A DNA stretch of 64,000 nucleotides. Origin: Voacanga thouarsii. Lineage: Eukaryota > Streptophyta > Magnoliopsida > Gentianales > Apocynaceae. Below the pieces are notes generated by a model. The model did no database searches, was not told where the DNA came from, and saw only the letters and a program-made list of their open reading frames with translations. The stretch spans positions 1,736,001 through 1,800,000 of the forward strand of contig JANUWF010002207.1 of the NCBI GenBank assembly GCA_026120185.1. Direction: 5' to 3'. The position numbers and the translations under genes were made by a program. Of the stretch, positions 10,943 through 23,314 are shown piece by piece. Every line of letters starts with the position of its first letter. Position 1 is the stretch's first letter.

Positions 10943-12694
10943 CTAAGACCAATTTGGCATAAGTCGTAATCCCATTGTTACGGTATGACTATCATGTTTA
11001 GACGATGGGAGAGGCTTTGTCGGTGGATCTGCAACATTGTCATCGATTGGCACCTTGCATACATTGACATCTCCTCTATCAACAATTTCTCGAATGAGAT
11101 GAAAACGTCTAAGTATATGTTTGGATCGCTGATGTGATCTTGGTTCCTTAGCTTGTGCAATGGCTCCATTGTTGTCACAATAGAGATCCACTGGGTTCAC
11201 AATACTAGGAACTACATCTAGTTACGTAATGAACTTTTTAATCAAAGCTGCTTCTTTAGGCTGCAGGTGAGGCAGCTACATACTCGACTACGTAGTAGAA
11301 TCGGCCACGGTGTCTTGCTTTGAACTTTTCCGACTTACTGACACCTCCATTCAAACAAAATAGAAAACCTGATTGCGATCTATAATCATCTATGTCGGAC
11401 TGAAAACTAGCATCAGTGTAACCATTTACAACTAGCTCGCCTTCTTGTCCTCCATAAACTAAGAACATATCTTTAGTTCTTCTTAAGTACTTTAGTATGT
11501 TCTTGACGACGATCCAGTGTGCCTCTCCGAGATTTGATTGGAACACTGCTTGTCATGCTCAATGCATATGATACATCGGGTCGAGTACATAACATGGCAT
11601 ACATGATAGACCCTATAGCGGAAGCGTATGGTATCTTGTTCATGCGCTCTTCTTCATCCTTCGTAGAAGGACTTTGAGTTTTCTTGAGCTTAATGCCATG
11701 TGACATTGGCAAGAATCCTCTCTTAGAGTCTTGCATCTTGAACCTTTTCGGTACCTTGTCAATGTATGCACTTTGACTTAGTCCAATTAGCTTTCTAGAT
11801 CTATCTCTATAGATCCTTATACCTAGAATATAGGCAGCTTCACCTAAGTCTTTCATTGAGAAACAATTTCCCAACCATGTCTTTACACTTTGTAGAGTTG
11901 GGATGTCGTTTCCAATGAGTAAGATATCATCAACATAAAGTACCAAAAAGACTATTGCATTCCCACTTGTTTTCTTATAGACACAAGGCTCATCTTCATT
12001 TTTGATAAAGTTAAATTCTTTAATTGCTTCATCAAAACGAAGATTCCGACTTCGAGATGCTTGCTTCAATCCATAAATGGATCTTTGAAGCTTGCACACT
12101 TTATTAGAATTCAAAGGATCATCAAAACCCTCGGGTTGTGTCATGTACACATCTTCGAGTAAGTTTCCATTAAGAAACGCGGTTTTGACATCCATTTGCC
12201 AAATTTCATAGTCATAATATGCTTGCTATGGCAAGAAGAATTCGATAGATTTAAGCATTACAAGCTGGTGAAAAGGTTTCATCATAGTCTATACCATGAG
12301 TTTGTCTATAACCTTTTGCTACCGGTCGTGCTTTGTAAGTATGCACATTTCCCTCCATGTCTGTTTTCTTTTTGAAAACCCACTTACACCAATGGTTTTT
12401 GAACCTTTAGGTGGGTTAACCAAAGTCCAAACTTGGTTATCATACATGGATTGCATCTCGGACTTCATAGCCTCTAACCATTTTCTAGAGTCGAGAACTC
12501 TTAATGGCTTCTTGATAGGAAGTGGGCTCATCATTAACCATAAGCTCCACATTGTGATCGTCGGTGATGAGAAATCCATATCTCTCGGGTTGTTGACGAA
12601 CCCTATCGGATCTTCGAGGTCCTTGTTCTATAGATATAGGCTCATCTTGGACTTGTGAGCCATCTAATCGAGATTCATTATTTGGTTCAGGCAC
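10943..12694 (-). pseudogene. Copia B reverse transcriptase and RNase H (frameshifted)
   Basis: RT starts near 12579 with RKWLEAMKSEMQSMYDNQVW and PPKGSKTIG. After a short disrupted patch it is open from 12195 to 11473: [25 protein letters not shown], the catalytic LYVDDILLIGND box, SMKDLGEA and IPYASAIGSIMYAM. RNase H follows in other frames: VVNGYTDASF (11546-11256), then YCDNNGAIAQAK and the VADPPTKPL end (11200-10943). All catalytic RT residues are visible. The breaks are frameshifts near 11500 and 11250 and a damaged stretch at 12200-12320. Confidence 0.93.
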
Positions 12695-13900
12695 TAATTG
12701 TGGCTCTTGAATCTCATCTTGATGAGGTTCGAGGCACTAGCTTGTGGTCCTTGAATCTCATCAAGATGTATTTTACTCCCATCGATTCTTTTGGAAATAA
12801 ATTCCTTTTCAAGAAAGAATCCATTTCGAACAACAATTACTCTATTTTCTTTTGGGAGATAAAATTGATATCCTTTAGTTTCTTTAGGATACCCCACAAA
12901 TATGCATTTATCAGATTTAGGTGCAAGTTTATCGAGATAATAAACGCTTTACATAAACTTCACAACCCCAAATCTTGAGAAATAACAAACTAGGTTGTCT
13001 CCCGAGTCCATATCTCATATGGCGTTTTACGAACCGATTTAGATGGAACTCGATTTAGTATGAATACGGCGAGTCTCCAGGGCATAACCCCAAAAGGAGA
13101 TTGGAAGATCGGTTTGACTCATCATTGATCGAACCATATCTAATAAAGTCCGATTTCTCCGATTCGGATACACCATTCCATTGAGGTGTTCCTGGTGGAG
13201 TTAATTGGGAAATAATTCCACAATTTTTAAGATGCTCGTCAAACTCGTGGCTTAAGTATTCACCACCTCGATCCGATCGAAGTGTTTTGATACTTTTGCC
13301 AAGTTGATTTTGTACTTCATTTTGAAATTCTTTGAATTTACGGAACGATTCAGATTTGTGTTTCATCGGATACGGGTAGCCATATCTGCTTGAAATCATC
13401 TGTAAATGTAATGAAGTACTGAAATCCTCCTCTAGCGAGTGAATTCATTGGTCCACATACATCGGTATGTATTAGGCCCAATAAATCGGTTGCCCTTTCA
13501 TTTTGTCTCTTGAAAGGCGCTTTAGTCATTTTGCCTAATAAACAAGAATCACATGTCTTGTAAGATTCTAAATCAAACGATTTTAGAAGCCCATCATTAT
13601 GAAGCTTTGTTATGCGTTTCTCATTTATATGGCCCAAACGACAATGCCAGAAGTAAGTCCGATTTAAATCATTGGATTTCAATCTCTTAGTATTTATATT
13701 ATAGATAGACATGTACGAAGATCCACGAAGATTTAGAATATAAAGCCCATTCGATAATGAAGCATCTCCATAAAAAATGCCGTTTTTATTAATGGAGCAA
13801 ATGTTATTCCTAATAACAAATTCAAAACCTTCTAAATCCAAACAAGAAAGCTGAAATAATATTCCTACTCATAGCGGGAACATAAAAACAATTGTTCGGT
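12695..13900 (-). pseudogene. Copia B integrase (broken)
   Basis: The 13841-13350 piece has the zinc-binding HCRLGHINEKRITKL and CDSCLLGKM (His-His-Cys-Cys), then the start of the core, HTDVCGPM. The 13399-13055 piece has LRSDRGGEYLS with the second catalytic Asp and PQWNGVSE with the Glu. Piece 12897-12694 has GYPKETKGYQFYLP of the integrase tail. A frameshift near 13370 and damage after the catalytic Glu (13080-12900) break it. Confidence 0.92.
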
Positions 13901-14130
13901 TCTAAAACAAGCCCATTTGGGCAAAATTAATTCAAAAGTTCCTACGACTCTTTGCGGCAACTTTTGCTCCATTCGCAACTCGTAGGTCCACCTCGCCTTT
14001 TGCCAAGGCTCTACTCCTTTTTAGACCCTGCACATTTACACAAATGTGAGATCCACAACCGGTATCCAATACCCATGAATCGAGAAGTAGATAAATTAAT
14101 TTCAATAACATAAATACCGAAGCGGCGGTC
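13901..14130 (-). pseudogene. Copia B protease (broken)
   Basis: Minus-strand translation near 14045-14085 reads WVLDTGCGSH, the Asp-Thr-Gly active site of a copia protease. The frame around it is broken and joins neither neighbour cleanly. Confidence 0.8.
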
Positions 14131-14965
14131 TCACGCTGCCTTCTTTTTCTTTGCTTCCAAATAGAGCTTGCAATTTCTTAACCAATGTCCTTGTTCTCCA
14201 CAATGGTGGCAAGCTCCCTCCTTTGGTGTCTTGGCCTTAGGTTTGGGCTTGAACTTGGACTTTGCCTTGTCCTTACCCTTACTAGCCATGACCTTGCCCT
14301 TTTGGTTGTTCTTTTTGCCTTTCCCTTTTTGAACCATTAGAACACTTGGAGTATTCTTCTTAATGTTCGGTTCAGCTTGTTTTAGCATCCCATGCAATTC
14401 GGTAATGGATTTCTCCATATTATGCATGTTAAAATTCATGACAAAGCTGGTCATACTCGGCGGGTAAAGAGCCCAAGATCAAATCCGTGGCCATGTCATG
14501 ATTAACGGGAGCACCAAGCTTATCAAGATGATCTAGATAGCCCTTCATTTTAAGGACATGAGCACTTACCGAGGTGCCGAGAAACCATCTTACATGCATT
14601 TAACGCCTTGTGAGTTTCAAATCTCTCTTGTCGTGCTTGCTCTTGGAACATTTCCTTGAGATGCACAATCATGTCATATGCCTCTGCTTCTTCAAGCTTG
14701 TTTTTGAAGTTCGAGTTCATGGTTGCTAGCATGAGGCAAGTAACATCGTTGGAGTCATCTTTGTGCTTACTATAAGCATCTTTTTCAGCTTTTGAGGCGT
14801 TATTTGCTTTGGAGCAGGGGGAATAGGATTTTCAAGAACATAGAGCCTTTTTTCTTGCTTAAGAACAATTCTTAAGTTTCGTGCCCAATCAAGAAAGTTA
14901 GTCCCACTAAGCTTGTCTTTCTCAAGCACATATCGCAATGAATTATTCCAACTGTTTGTTGCCAT
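14131..14965 (-). pseudogene. Copia B gag (frameshifted)
   Basis: It starts MATNSWNNSLRYVLEKDKL at 14965, with GTNFLDWARNLRIVLKQEK typical of the gag N-terminus. Frameshifts near 14740 and 14550 divide it into three open pieces. The C-terminal piece (14454-14131) has a Lys-rich linker and the zinc knuckle CHHCGEQGHWLRNC, intact. Gag forms the particle and packages the genomic RNA. Confidence 0.92.
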
Positions 14966-16433
14966 TATCTACATACAAAAATATGCAAAGTAATTAATTT
15001 TTGAGACTCTAATGAAAAACTCCCACTAAAAGCATTTAAACTTTTTGAAACTTCAACACTTTGATGTTTCGCGAGTGGAGAAAAATATTTTGTTTTAATC
15101 ATAAGTAAGCTTTGGCTTTAATCTTATAATTAAATAAAATTCTAATTTTAAATGAGATAGACATCAAATGTTCCGGCTAAAATATCTCATAAAATGCCCT
15201 AGGCCCAAAACCATTTTGATAGCCCAGTTAAGTCAAACCATATCAAACATATGGAAAACTATTTTCCATCTTATCTCACTAAGATAATCAAAAGCATCCT
15301 ACTTTGGTAGGCATGACCATATGATGATCCAAGTAATAACAAGTGTTTGATTTTGGAAGGCATTTAACACTTAAATTTTTTTCTTAAAAAAAAATTTGAT
15401 TGGATTGTAGTAAGCAGGAAATAAACATATCAAATATGCATGCAAGACATAAATAAAAGTGACATAGCATGGCCCATAACCTATGTTGATCATCACGAGC
15501 AAAGTGAAGATCAAGGTGGTCAATCTAGGTATATGAACTCCTTAAGCATTCTCTAATGCCTTGAGCATACTCCTCCTTGGTTGTAAATGTCGGCTGCCGT
15601 CTTCTTTTACATTGGATAGTAAATTAAAATAATTCATGTTCTAGGAAAACAGTACAATTTTACAACAATGAAAAACGACACGCAGGCCGTATTTAAAAAA
15701 TTAAAACTTAAAACAACCATAATGTAACCAGCCAATCACATTGGGATAAAACGGGCCATGCTATGCACTATTCAAAATAATCCACAACTACAATAAAAAA
15801 CATTGACAAATAACACACAACGAACAGTTAGTTGGGGTTCCAAGGGGCAACGCCCCTGCGGAGTCAAGGGCGGCGCCTGAGAGTCAAGGGGCGCCCTTGG
15901 TGGAGCTGGCCGGTCAGCGGGCGGGGGTCAAGGGGGCAGCGCCCCTTGCGGGGGTCTCCGGGGGCAGCGCCCCCAGAAAGAAAAACAATTTTTCCTACTC
16001 TCATTGAATGAGATTTTGCCTTCCGATTTCCGAAAATTAATCAAATTAACGTTCGGACCCTTTAATAACCATCGCCGTGAAAATTCATATTACAGACAAT
16101 ATGCGTTCTTTTGATCATATTTATACAGATAACATATTATCATGTCCGATTAATAAAAGCAATTCGCAAATATAGAACGACGGATAGCATGCTTACGATA
16201 CCATATCATATTAAAACGGACCAATTTACGAGTCAATCGCAACTAATGCAGTGCGATCGAGCGACTAAGATGCACAAATTAAACCTAATTCGAGCGATCT
16301 GCATGCTAAGTATTCTAAAATCATAATCATGCGAACATGCTGATACATACCCGTTAAATTCATATATACATATTATACATGTATTCAACAATACGATTAA
16401 TACAGATAAATCAACCTAATCCTTTAGCAAGTT
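14966..16433 (-). other. Leader of copia B
   Basis: Untranslated leader of about 1.5 kb between primer-binding site and gag. It contains no convincing ORF and is AT-rich, apart from the GC-rich hairpin block at 15837-15976. Confidence 0.85.
15837..15976. repeat. GC-rich hairpin cluster in the copia B leader
   Basis: At least four short perfect inverted repeats lie in 140 bp: GGGGC/GCCCC at 15844-15856, CAAGGG/CCCTTG at 15885-15899, CAAGGGG/CCCCTTG at 15929-15948 and GGGGGC/GCCCCC at 15960-15974. Loops are 3 to 6 nt. The surroundings are AT-rich. Confidence 0.9.
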
Positions 16434-16445
16434 GCTCTGATACCA
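16434..16445 (-). other. Primer-binding site of copia B
   Basis: On the minus strand TGGTATCAGAGC, a perfect 12-base match to the initiator-Met-tRNA site, one base from the LTR. Confidence 0.95.
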
Positions 16446-16446
16446 C

Positions 16447-17896
16447 TGTTGGGATTCGTGGACTCCTAAATGCGGAAAGCATCTACGAATCCCTCCCGAG
16501 GACCCAAGTAAACGATTAAGAAGATCTAAGCTTTAAGAATTACCTCTGGTTGTTGTAATCGAAATCCTTCGATTCTGGTTGCGCTGTTGTACGTTCAACC
16601 CGAACAATCACCAGACGCTGCAATATGCGAACATCCTCTATCGCATACACACCGCGAACTCACTCGATACCCGGGGAGTGCTAGCGCCTAGGGTTTGAGA
16701 GGTTTTTTTTTTCTCTGGTAGAGAATGGCACGAATGTTCTCAACCGGAAAAATTGGACTATTGAAAGACGGCTAGGGTTTTCTTAAAAAACCCTCGAACC
16801 TCTTAGAGTCCAACCCTAATCATATCTTATCATATTCTAATTTAAATTTAAATTAAATTAAAACTGATATGATAAGATTCTGCCATTATCTCGGTAATTT
16901 AACTAATTATTTTACCGAGTCAGATTCTTATAATATGGATATCATCCAGATTCATCGAAACCTGGTCACCAGAAAAATAACCTAACAAGTTCGCTTATTG
17001 TGTGACCCTATAGGTTCATTTAACAACTGCGGCGATGCCTAAATCGTATTTAAATGGCCCACAAGTTATAAGCGGTTTCTAGCAAAACATTATAACTATC
17101 CAGGTTAAATGAAGATCGGTGATCTCTTTGAACCAAACCATAATTTTATATTTAATCCTTTTGTCACACGATATCCAGATTAAGCATAAGGCACGGAGCA
17201 TGTAATCCTTATTAAGCTTAATCAATTATTTCTTGATTTCATAGTAGACTGTTCAAACAAATGATATCAATATCTTAGATTGATATATTTGAGCACGGCC
17301 ATGCATTTTTAACAGTCTAACTTATCAAGGGGCCCATGGATATCTCTCCCATAAGCTGAGAGGGACAAATTCCTTCACAATCAATCATATTCCTCTCCTT
17401 GATTTATTCTATATCCAACGAGTAGTCTAATTTATTATCTGGTTAAAGACAACTTTAGACAATGTCAAAATATAGAATTTATCAAGTAAGAAACTATGAT
17501 GAATTTAGGTCGAAGGACTTTCAATATTATTATGGCTAGAAAGTACTTATGACATATTCCATGAAGTACTCTCACAGTGGGTCATGTCCAATACAATGTT
17601 CTCTAACATTTATTTATGTCTTGACTCGATATCACAAATATCCATGGCCAGTAAAACATAGCCATCAAGTCACAAACATACTAATCTTAATTTATTATTA
17701 TTCCAATAATAATAATCGATCAGGGACAGTTTTAGAATAGTCATTGTATTCATTGTAGGGCTTTACTATCAAGTCACGTACTTGATGACCAACAAAATAA
17801 AACTCACTATTCATGGAAAGGAAAGCCTCATATTATTATATAAAACATAATGACAATTGTATAAGTACAAATTGACTCTAGGGCATATCCCCAACA
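16447..17896 (-). repeat. 5' LTR of copia B
   Basis: On the minus strand from TGTTGGGGATATGCCCTAG (17896) to GAATCCCAACA (16447), with intact TG...CA ends. Near-identical partner of 9480-10927. Confidence 0.96.
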
Positions 17897-17901
17897 TCAG
17901 A

Positions 17902-19401
17902 GACATGCAATGTGTGGTTTACAACATATTGTTCCCTTGCGTGAACGCTGTTTCATGCATGTGTTGACTGTGAAAATTGTTTTCATTCAATTCGAAATCG
18001 TTTCGAGCATTGTGAGTTAGGTTTGTAGCGCAATATGATTGTCTAATAGTTACAACATATCTATTGCAAAAGATAACGATTCTAGAAATTGTTTCTGGAA
18101 AATTTTCATGCAGCAGACTACAGCCGGTGCCGGCTCCGGCACCCTAACCGGCGTCGGTTGTGTGTTGTTTTCGCGATGTCCAGAAATCGTTTCTGGAGAA
18201 AATTTTTGTTAAAACTAGAACACGGTCGGTGCCAGCCCTGGCTTCCAAACCGGTGCCGGTTCCACTCTACTTTTCTTAAAAAAAAAAACAAAAAAATTAG
18301 TTTTGAGAAAACAATTGATATATGTTTCTAAAATATTGATTTTAGAATTTGGTTTATTTTTCCAAAACAATGATTTTGGAATAATCAAGGTTATATGTTT
18401 ATTTTGTTTAAACATAATTAATGGCATGGTGGATGGTTATGAACTAGAACCAATTATATCTGTTCATGCATTTTACAGTTTTGGTTGTAATGAAATAGGG
18501 CCTACGTGTCCTGCCTTCTCTCAAATTCGTATGTAATTCTCTTCTCATCTAACTCCTCTCAAATGTAACTCGAGGTTTTCTTTCTTTAGGAAATGATGTA
18601 ATTGGATTACATAGGTTAGATAGAAGTAGAATTATCTTATTTTGGAGATGGCATCTAAGAAAAGGCGAGAAGGTAAGACCTTTTACTTAAATCATGCATG
18701 AACACATAGGATTAACTATGTTAATTTCTTTTATGGCTCAAAGAAATTAATTTAGGGTAAAGTCCATAACCATACCATGTAATCGCTTTATTACGATGAT
18801 TATTAATTTTGTGATTTATTAATTATTATGCATGTCAGTTGTTGAAATCACTAAACCTAATTCCTAATTCCTCAATTAATATTAAACCTAATTCCTTCCA
18901 TTAATATAGTAAGAACGAGAGTCTTTTGTTGAGATCAGGTTGTTGGGCAAACCCAAGCCTACTTGACAATGGTCATGTTCAAGCTGTGGAATTAAATTCC
19001 TGATTAATAGGCTAGGTTTAACTAAATTCTTTATCCCGGTTGGGAAAACTCAAGCATAAAGAAATTAGAGGAAAAGTTGGGGTAGCCTAAAAGGCTTTCA
19101 GATTAAAAGCTGTTAATCACCCAATGATCCGGTAGTTACATACGATGTAATTGGTATTGTATACCTACCAATGAACTCAATGGTGGCTTGTTGGGCAAAC
19201 CTAAGGTTATTCTTGAGGAATTTGGATACCGATCCACTAGAAAAGCTTCCAATGGGCTTTCCCAAATCAGTAGTGGGGGCTATTGGTTTGAGTGAAATAG
19301 TGGAATAAAAATGCATTTAATTAAAGTCCTAATTATTTGCATTTCATGTGCATATACAAGTAGCTAATGCTCTCTATCTTTACATCTAGGACACTTGCAT
19401 C
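17902..19401 (+). other. Leader of copia A
   Basis: Untranslated leader between the split primer-binding site and gag; no coding frame supported. It contains the tandem GC-rich unit at 18084-18262. The rest resembles the leader of copia H, for example TTAATCACCCAATGATCC near 19110. Confidence 0.8.
18084..18262. repeat. Tandem GC-rich palindromic units in the copia A leader
   Basis: Two diverged copies about 98 bp apart, each opening AGAAATYGTTTCTGG. The first holds the near-perfect hairpin GGTGCCGG-CT-CCGGCACC (18126-18143). The second has the same layout with GCCAG/CTGGC. Confidence 0.85.
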
Positions 19402-20238
19402 ATGTGAAACTTAAACCTACGTAGCATCTTGGAAACCAACAAGTTAACTGAATCAAACTACCTCGATTGGTATAAAAATTTGAGAATTGTTCTCAAGTCG
19501 GAAAAGTTTCTCTATGTGCTAGATGCTCCCATTCTGCCACCACTAGCTAAAGATGCTCATGCTGATGAGCATGTTGTCCACAAAAGGCATAAGGAGGATA
19601 GTGATGCCGCATCATGTATTATGTTGGCATCCATGACTCCTGAGTTGCAAAAACAGCACGAGCATATGGAAACTCAATCGATTATACTACATCTTCGAGA
19701 GCTGTTTGATGCCCAAGCCAGAACTGAGAGATACGAGATCTTGAAGCAATTGTTCTGTTGCAAAATGGCAGAGGGTTCTTCTGTGGCCACTCATGGGCTG
19801 AAGATGTTGGGCTTGATAGAGAAGCTTGGATCTCTCGGGTTCGCGATGGATCATGACTTAATTGTTGACTTAATTCTACAGTCTTTACCTAATAGTTTCT
19901 CGCAATTTGTGATTAACTATCAGATGAACAAGATTAAGTCTACTATTCCTGAGGTAATCAATCTTCTCAAATCTGCCGAGTCCTCCATGAAGAAGGATTC
20001 CAATGCAGTTTTAATGGTAGAATCTTCTTCCTCTAAGAAAAATGTTCAAAAGAAGAAGAAGAAGGCTCCCATGAAGCCCAAAGGTGGTGTGAAAAAGAAG
20101 GATGCAGCTACTAAGGGCCCATGCCATCATTGTGGCAATATGGGCCATTGGAAGCGCAACTGCAAGGCTTACTTGGAGACCGTTAAGGACAAGAAGTAGA
20201 AGGAGAAGCTTACAAGCACTTCTACTTCTACTTCGGGT
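19402..20238 (+). pseudogene. Copia A gag (early and late stops)
   Basis: The ancestral start is probably the ATG at 19402, now followed at once by TGA. Comparison with copia H (MTTN then a stop, then NLHSILE) supports this start. From 19429 the frame is open for 256 codons: NKLTESNYLDWYKNLRIVL, a UBN2-type gag core with LILQSLPNSFSQF, a Lys-rich linker and an intact zinc knuckle CHHCGNMGHWKRNC. It ends at a TAG (20197) that sits in the same frame as the protease, so gag and pol were one ORF. Confidence 0.93.
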
Positions 20239-21423
20239 ATGTTTATGATTGAGCTATATACTGCCTTTAGAAATGAGAAATGGGTATTAGATACCGGATG
20301 TGGATCCCATTTATGCAATAACTTGCAGGGACTAAAGAGCAGTAGAAGGCTAGAGGAAGGCGACGTGGATCTACGTATGGCAAATGGGGCAAAGGTTGCT
20401 GCACTTGCTGTGGGGACATATGAGGTAAACCTACCTTCAGAATTAATTCTAGAATTACAAAACTATTACTATGCACCAGTTTTAATGAAAAACATTATCT
20501 CAGTTGTGTGTTTGGACTTAAATAGATTTCATTTGATATTCAAGAATAAATGTTGTTCATTTTCATTGAATGATATTCATTATGGTTCAGCAACTATGGT
20601 TATTGGTTTATATGTTCTAGACTTGGATAATCCAATTCTCTATATAAACAATAAGAAACCTAGAATAGATAACTCAAACACCTCTTACTTATGGCATTGT
20701 CGTTTGGGCAATGTAAACGAAAATCATATTTTAGAGTCATTTGATTATGAATCATATGGCACTTGCGATTCTTATTTACTAGGTAAAATGGCTAAAACTC
20801 CTTTTTCAAGAAAAGGAGAATGGGCAAAGGAGTTATTAGAACTCATACATTCTGATATATGTGGTCCAATGTCAATACAAGCAAGAGGAGGTTATAACTA
20901 TTTCCGAACCTTTATCAATGATTTCTCACGATACAGATATTTGTACTTAATGAAATACAAATCCGAGGCCTTTGAAAAGTTCAAATACTTCAGGAATGAA
21001 ATAGAGAAATAACTTAGCAAAAGTATTAAGACTCTAAGAACTGATCGAGGAGGTGAATACTTGAGCCAAGAGTTTCTGAGTTATCTTAGAGATAATGGAA
21101 TATTATCTCAATGGACTCCACCACATATACCTCAACATAATGGTGTATCTGAAAGAAATAATCGAACCCTTCTAGACATGGTACGAACCATGATGGCCTC
21201 TGTAGACCTACCAAAATCATTTTGGGGATATGTACTAGAGACTTCTATTTATATATGAAACAGAGTTCCGAAAAAATCGATTGATTCTACTCCATTTGAG
21301 ATGTTCTTTGGTAAGAAACCAAAGTTATCTCACTTGCGAGTATGGGGTTGTCCTGCCTTTGTCAAAAGGCCAAAATTAGACAAATTTGATAGTAAGTCTG
21401 ACAAGTGTTTGTTTGTGGGATAT
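20239..21423 (+). pseudogene. Copia A protease and integrase (stops)
   Basis: The protease active site is EKWVLDTGCGSHLC. The integrase zinc region is HCRLGNVNENH with CDSYLLGKM, where the second Cys of the CxxC pair has become Tyr. The core has HSDICGPM, LRTDRGGEYLS and PQHNGVSERNN, so all three catalytic acidic residues remain. Stops occur at about 21010 and 21256. The integrase tail (GCPAFVKRPKLDKFD) runs to an A-run near 21426, where one extra A shifts the frame. Confidence 0.93.
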
Positions 21424-23280
21424 CCAAAAAAAATCTTTTGGATATTACTTCTACCTACCTTCTGAAAATAAAGTGTTTATTTCGAAGCATGTCATCTACT
21501 TAGAGAATGAGCATATGCTCAAAGGGGACAGTGGGAGTAAGATTGAACTTAGTGAAGTTCATGAAGATCAAACAAACGAGGATCAACAGTCTAACCCCAC
21601 ATCTACTAAGAGAATAGATGAACCTTCTGACACACAAGAGCTTCGTAGATCTAGTAGGATACGTGTGGCACCTAAGAGATATGGATTTCTCATTAGTGAC
21701 CACAATGACGTATTGCTCATAGATAAAAATGAGCCTACTACTTACAAGGATGTTCTGAATAGTTCAGAATCTGGCAAATGGCTTGAGACCATAACGTCAG
21801 AGATGGATTCCATGTACGACAACCAAGTATAAACTTTGGTTGATCCACCCAAAGGAATTCAACCTATTGGGTGCAAGTGGATTTTCAAGAAGAAAATGGA
21901 CATAGATGGTAACGTATTTACCTATAAAGCACGACTAGTGGCAAAGGGTTATCGTCAACAACATGGTATTGACTATGACAAAACTTTCTCGCCAGTAGCT
22001 ATGTTAAAATCCATCAGGATACTCCTAGCCATTGCTGCTCATTATGAGATTTGACAAATGGATGTGAAAATAGCTTTCCTAAACGGAAATCTGACTAAGG
22101 AAGTGTATATGACACAACCTGAAGGTTTCACATCTAGTGATGGCACAAATGTGTGTAAACTGCAAAGGTCCATTTATGGACTTAAGCAAGCTTCTAGGAG
22201 TTAGAACATCCGTTTTGATGAAACAATCAAAGAGTTTGGATTCATTCAAAATATGGATGAGCCTTGTGCATACAAGAAGGTCATTGGGAGCGCAATCGTT
22301 TTCTTATTACTTTATGTAGATGACATATTGCTAATAGGAAACGATATACCTGTCTTACAAAAGGTGAAAATTTGGTTGTCTAAACAATTCTCCATGAAAG
22401 ATCTTGGAGAAGCAACCTATATTTTTGGAATAAGGATCTACAGAGATAGATCTAAAAGGTTTCTAGGTCTTTCATAGTCTACATACATAGATAAAGTGCT
22501 AAAAAGGTTTAGCATGGATTAATCCAAAAGAGGATTCTTACCCATGTCACATAGTGTAAGCCTTTCGAAATCGATGTCTCCCAAGACACAAGTTGAAAGG
22601 GATCACATGAGTAAGATTCCATATGCTTCAGCAATTGGATCTATCATGTACGCTATGATATGTACAAGGCCCGATGTATTATATGCTCTTAGTTTGACAA
22701 GCAGATACCAATCAGACCCTGGTGAGGGTTATTGGGCAGTTGTAAAGAACATTCTTAAGTACTTACGAAGGACTAAGGATGTGTTCTTAGTATATGTGGA
22801 AGGTGATTTGAAAATAAACGGGTATACTGATGCCAGTTTTTAATCTGACAAAGATGATTTCAAATCACAATTCGGCTGCATGTTTACATTGTGTGGAGGG
22901 GCAATAAGTTGGAAGAGTCCCAAACAAGAGACTATTGCCGACTCTTCGACAGAAGTTGAATACATAGCTGCTTCTGAAGTAGCTAAGGAAGCTGTTTGGA
23001 TCAAGAAGTTCGTGACAGAATTGGGTGTGGTTCCCAGCATTGTTGGTCCAATAACTTTGTATTGTGATAACAATGGAGCCATTGCACAAGCAAAGGAGCC
23101 ACGGTCTCATAAATTACCCAAACACGTACTGCAACGCTATCATTTGATCTGGGAGATCATATATAGAAATGATATAAAGATAGAGAGAGTTCCCCATAGA
23201 TGAGAACATAGCTGACCCGCTTACAAAAGCATTATCCCAAAAGAAACATGATTATCATGTTGAGGTATTCGGTATTAGAT
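21424..23280 (+). pseudogene. Copia A reverse transcriptase and RNase H (stops)
   Basis: A single frame holds GYYFYLPSENKVF, SGKWLETITSEMDSMYDNQV, the RT fingers [11 protein letters not shown] and [42 protein letters not shown] and AIGSIMYAM. RNase H then has KINGYTDASF, EVEYIAASEV and YCDNNGAIAQAK. The catalytic YVDD is intact. About seven stops interrupt it, nearly all at positions where B or the family has Trp or Gln. One extra C near 23200 shifts the frame just before the usual ADPLTKAL ending. Confidence 0.93.
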
Positions 23281-23300
23281 ACATGAATGATTGGCTCTAG

Positions 23301-23314
23301 TGTAAGTGGGAGTT
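23301..23314 (+). other. Polypurine tract of copia A
   Basis: TGTAAGTGGGAGTT lies directly before the TGTTAGTGTTG start of the 3' LTR. Confidence 0.88.

Larger units (their letters stand above)
9480..17896 (-). mobile_element. Element B: complete Ty1/copia inserted in the primer site of A
   Basis: On the minus strand: 5' LTR 17896-16447, primer-binding site, GC-rich leader, gag, protease, integrase, RT, RNase H, polypurine tract, 3' LTR 10927-9480. Target duplication tcaga at 9475-9479 and 17897-17901. Total 8.4 kb with LTRs of 1448 and 1450 bp. Hand comparison of the first 270 bp of the two LTRs gives about a dozen differences, mostly transitions, and later parts look even closer, so B is the youngest complete element here. 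Stops and frameshifts still break the coding region. Confidence 0.96.

Noticed and set aside
15837..15976. CRISPR array or CpG-island promoter
   Set aside because: Repeats are not direct and evenly spaced; the block lies in a retrotransposon leader.
18089..18536. Short plus-strand ORFs of 77-80 codons in the copia A leader
   Set aside because: They begin in the GC-rich palindromes, do not match the copia H leader and have no recognisable domain.
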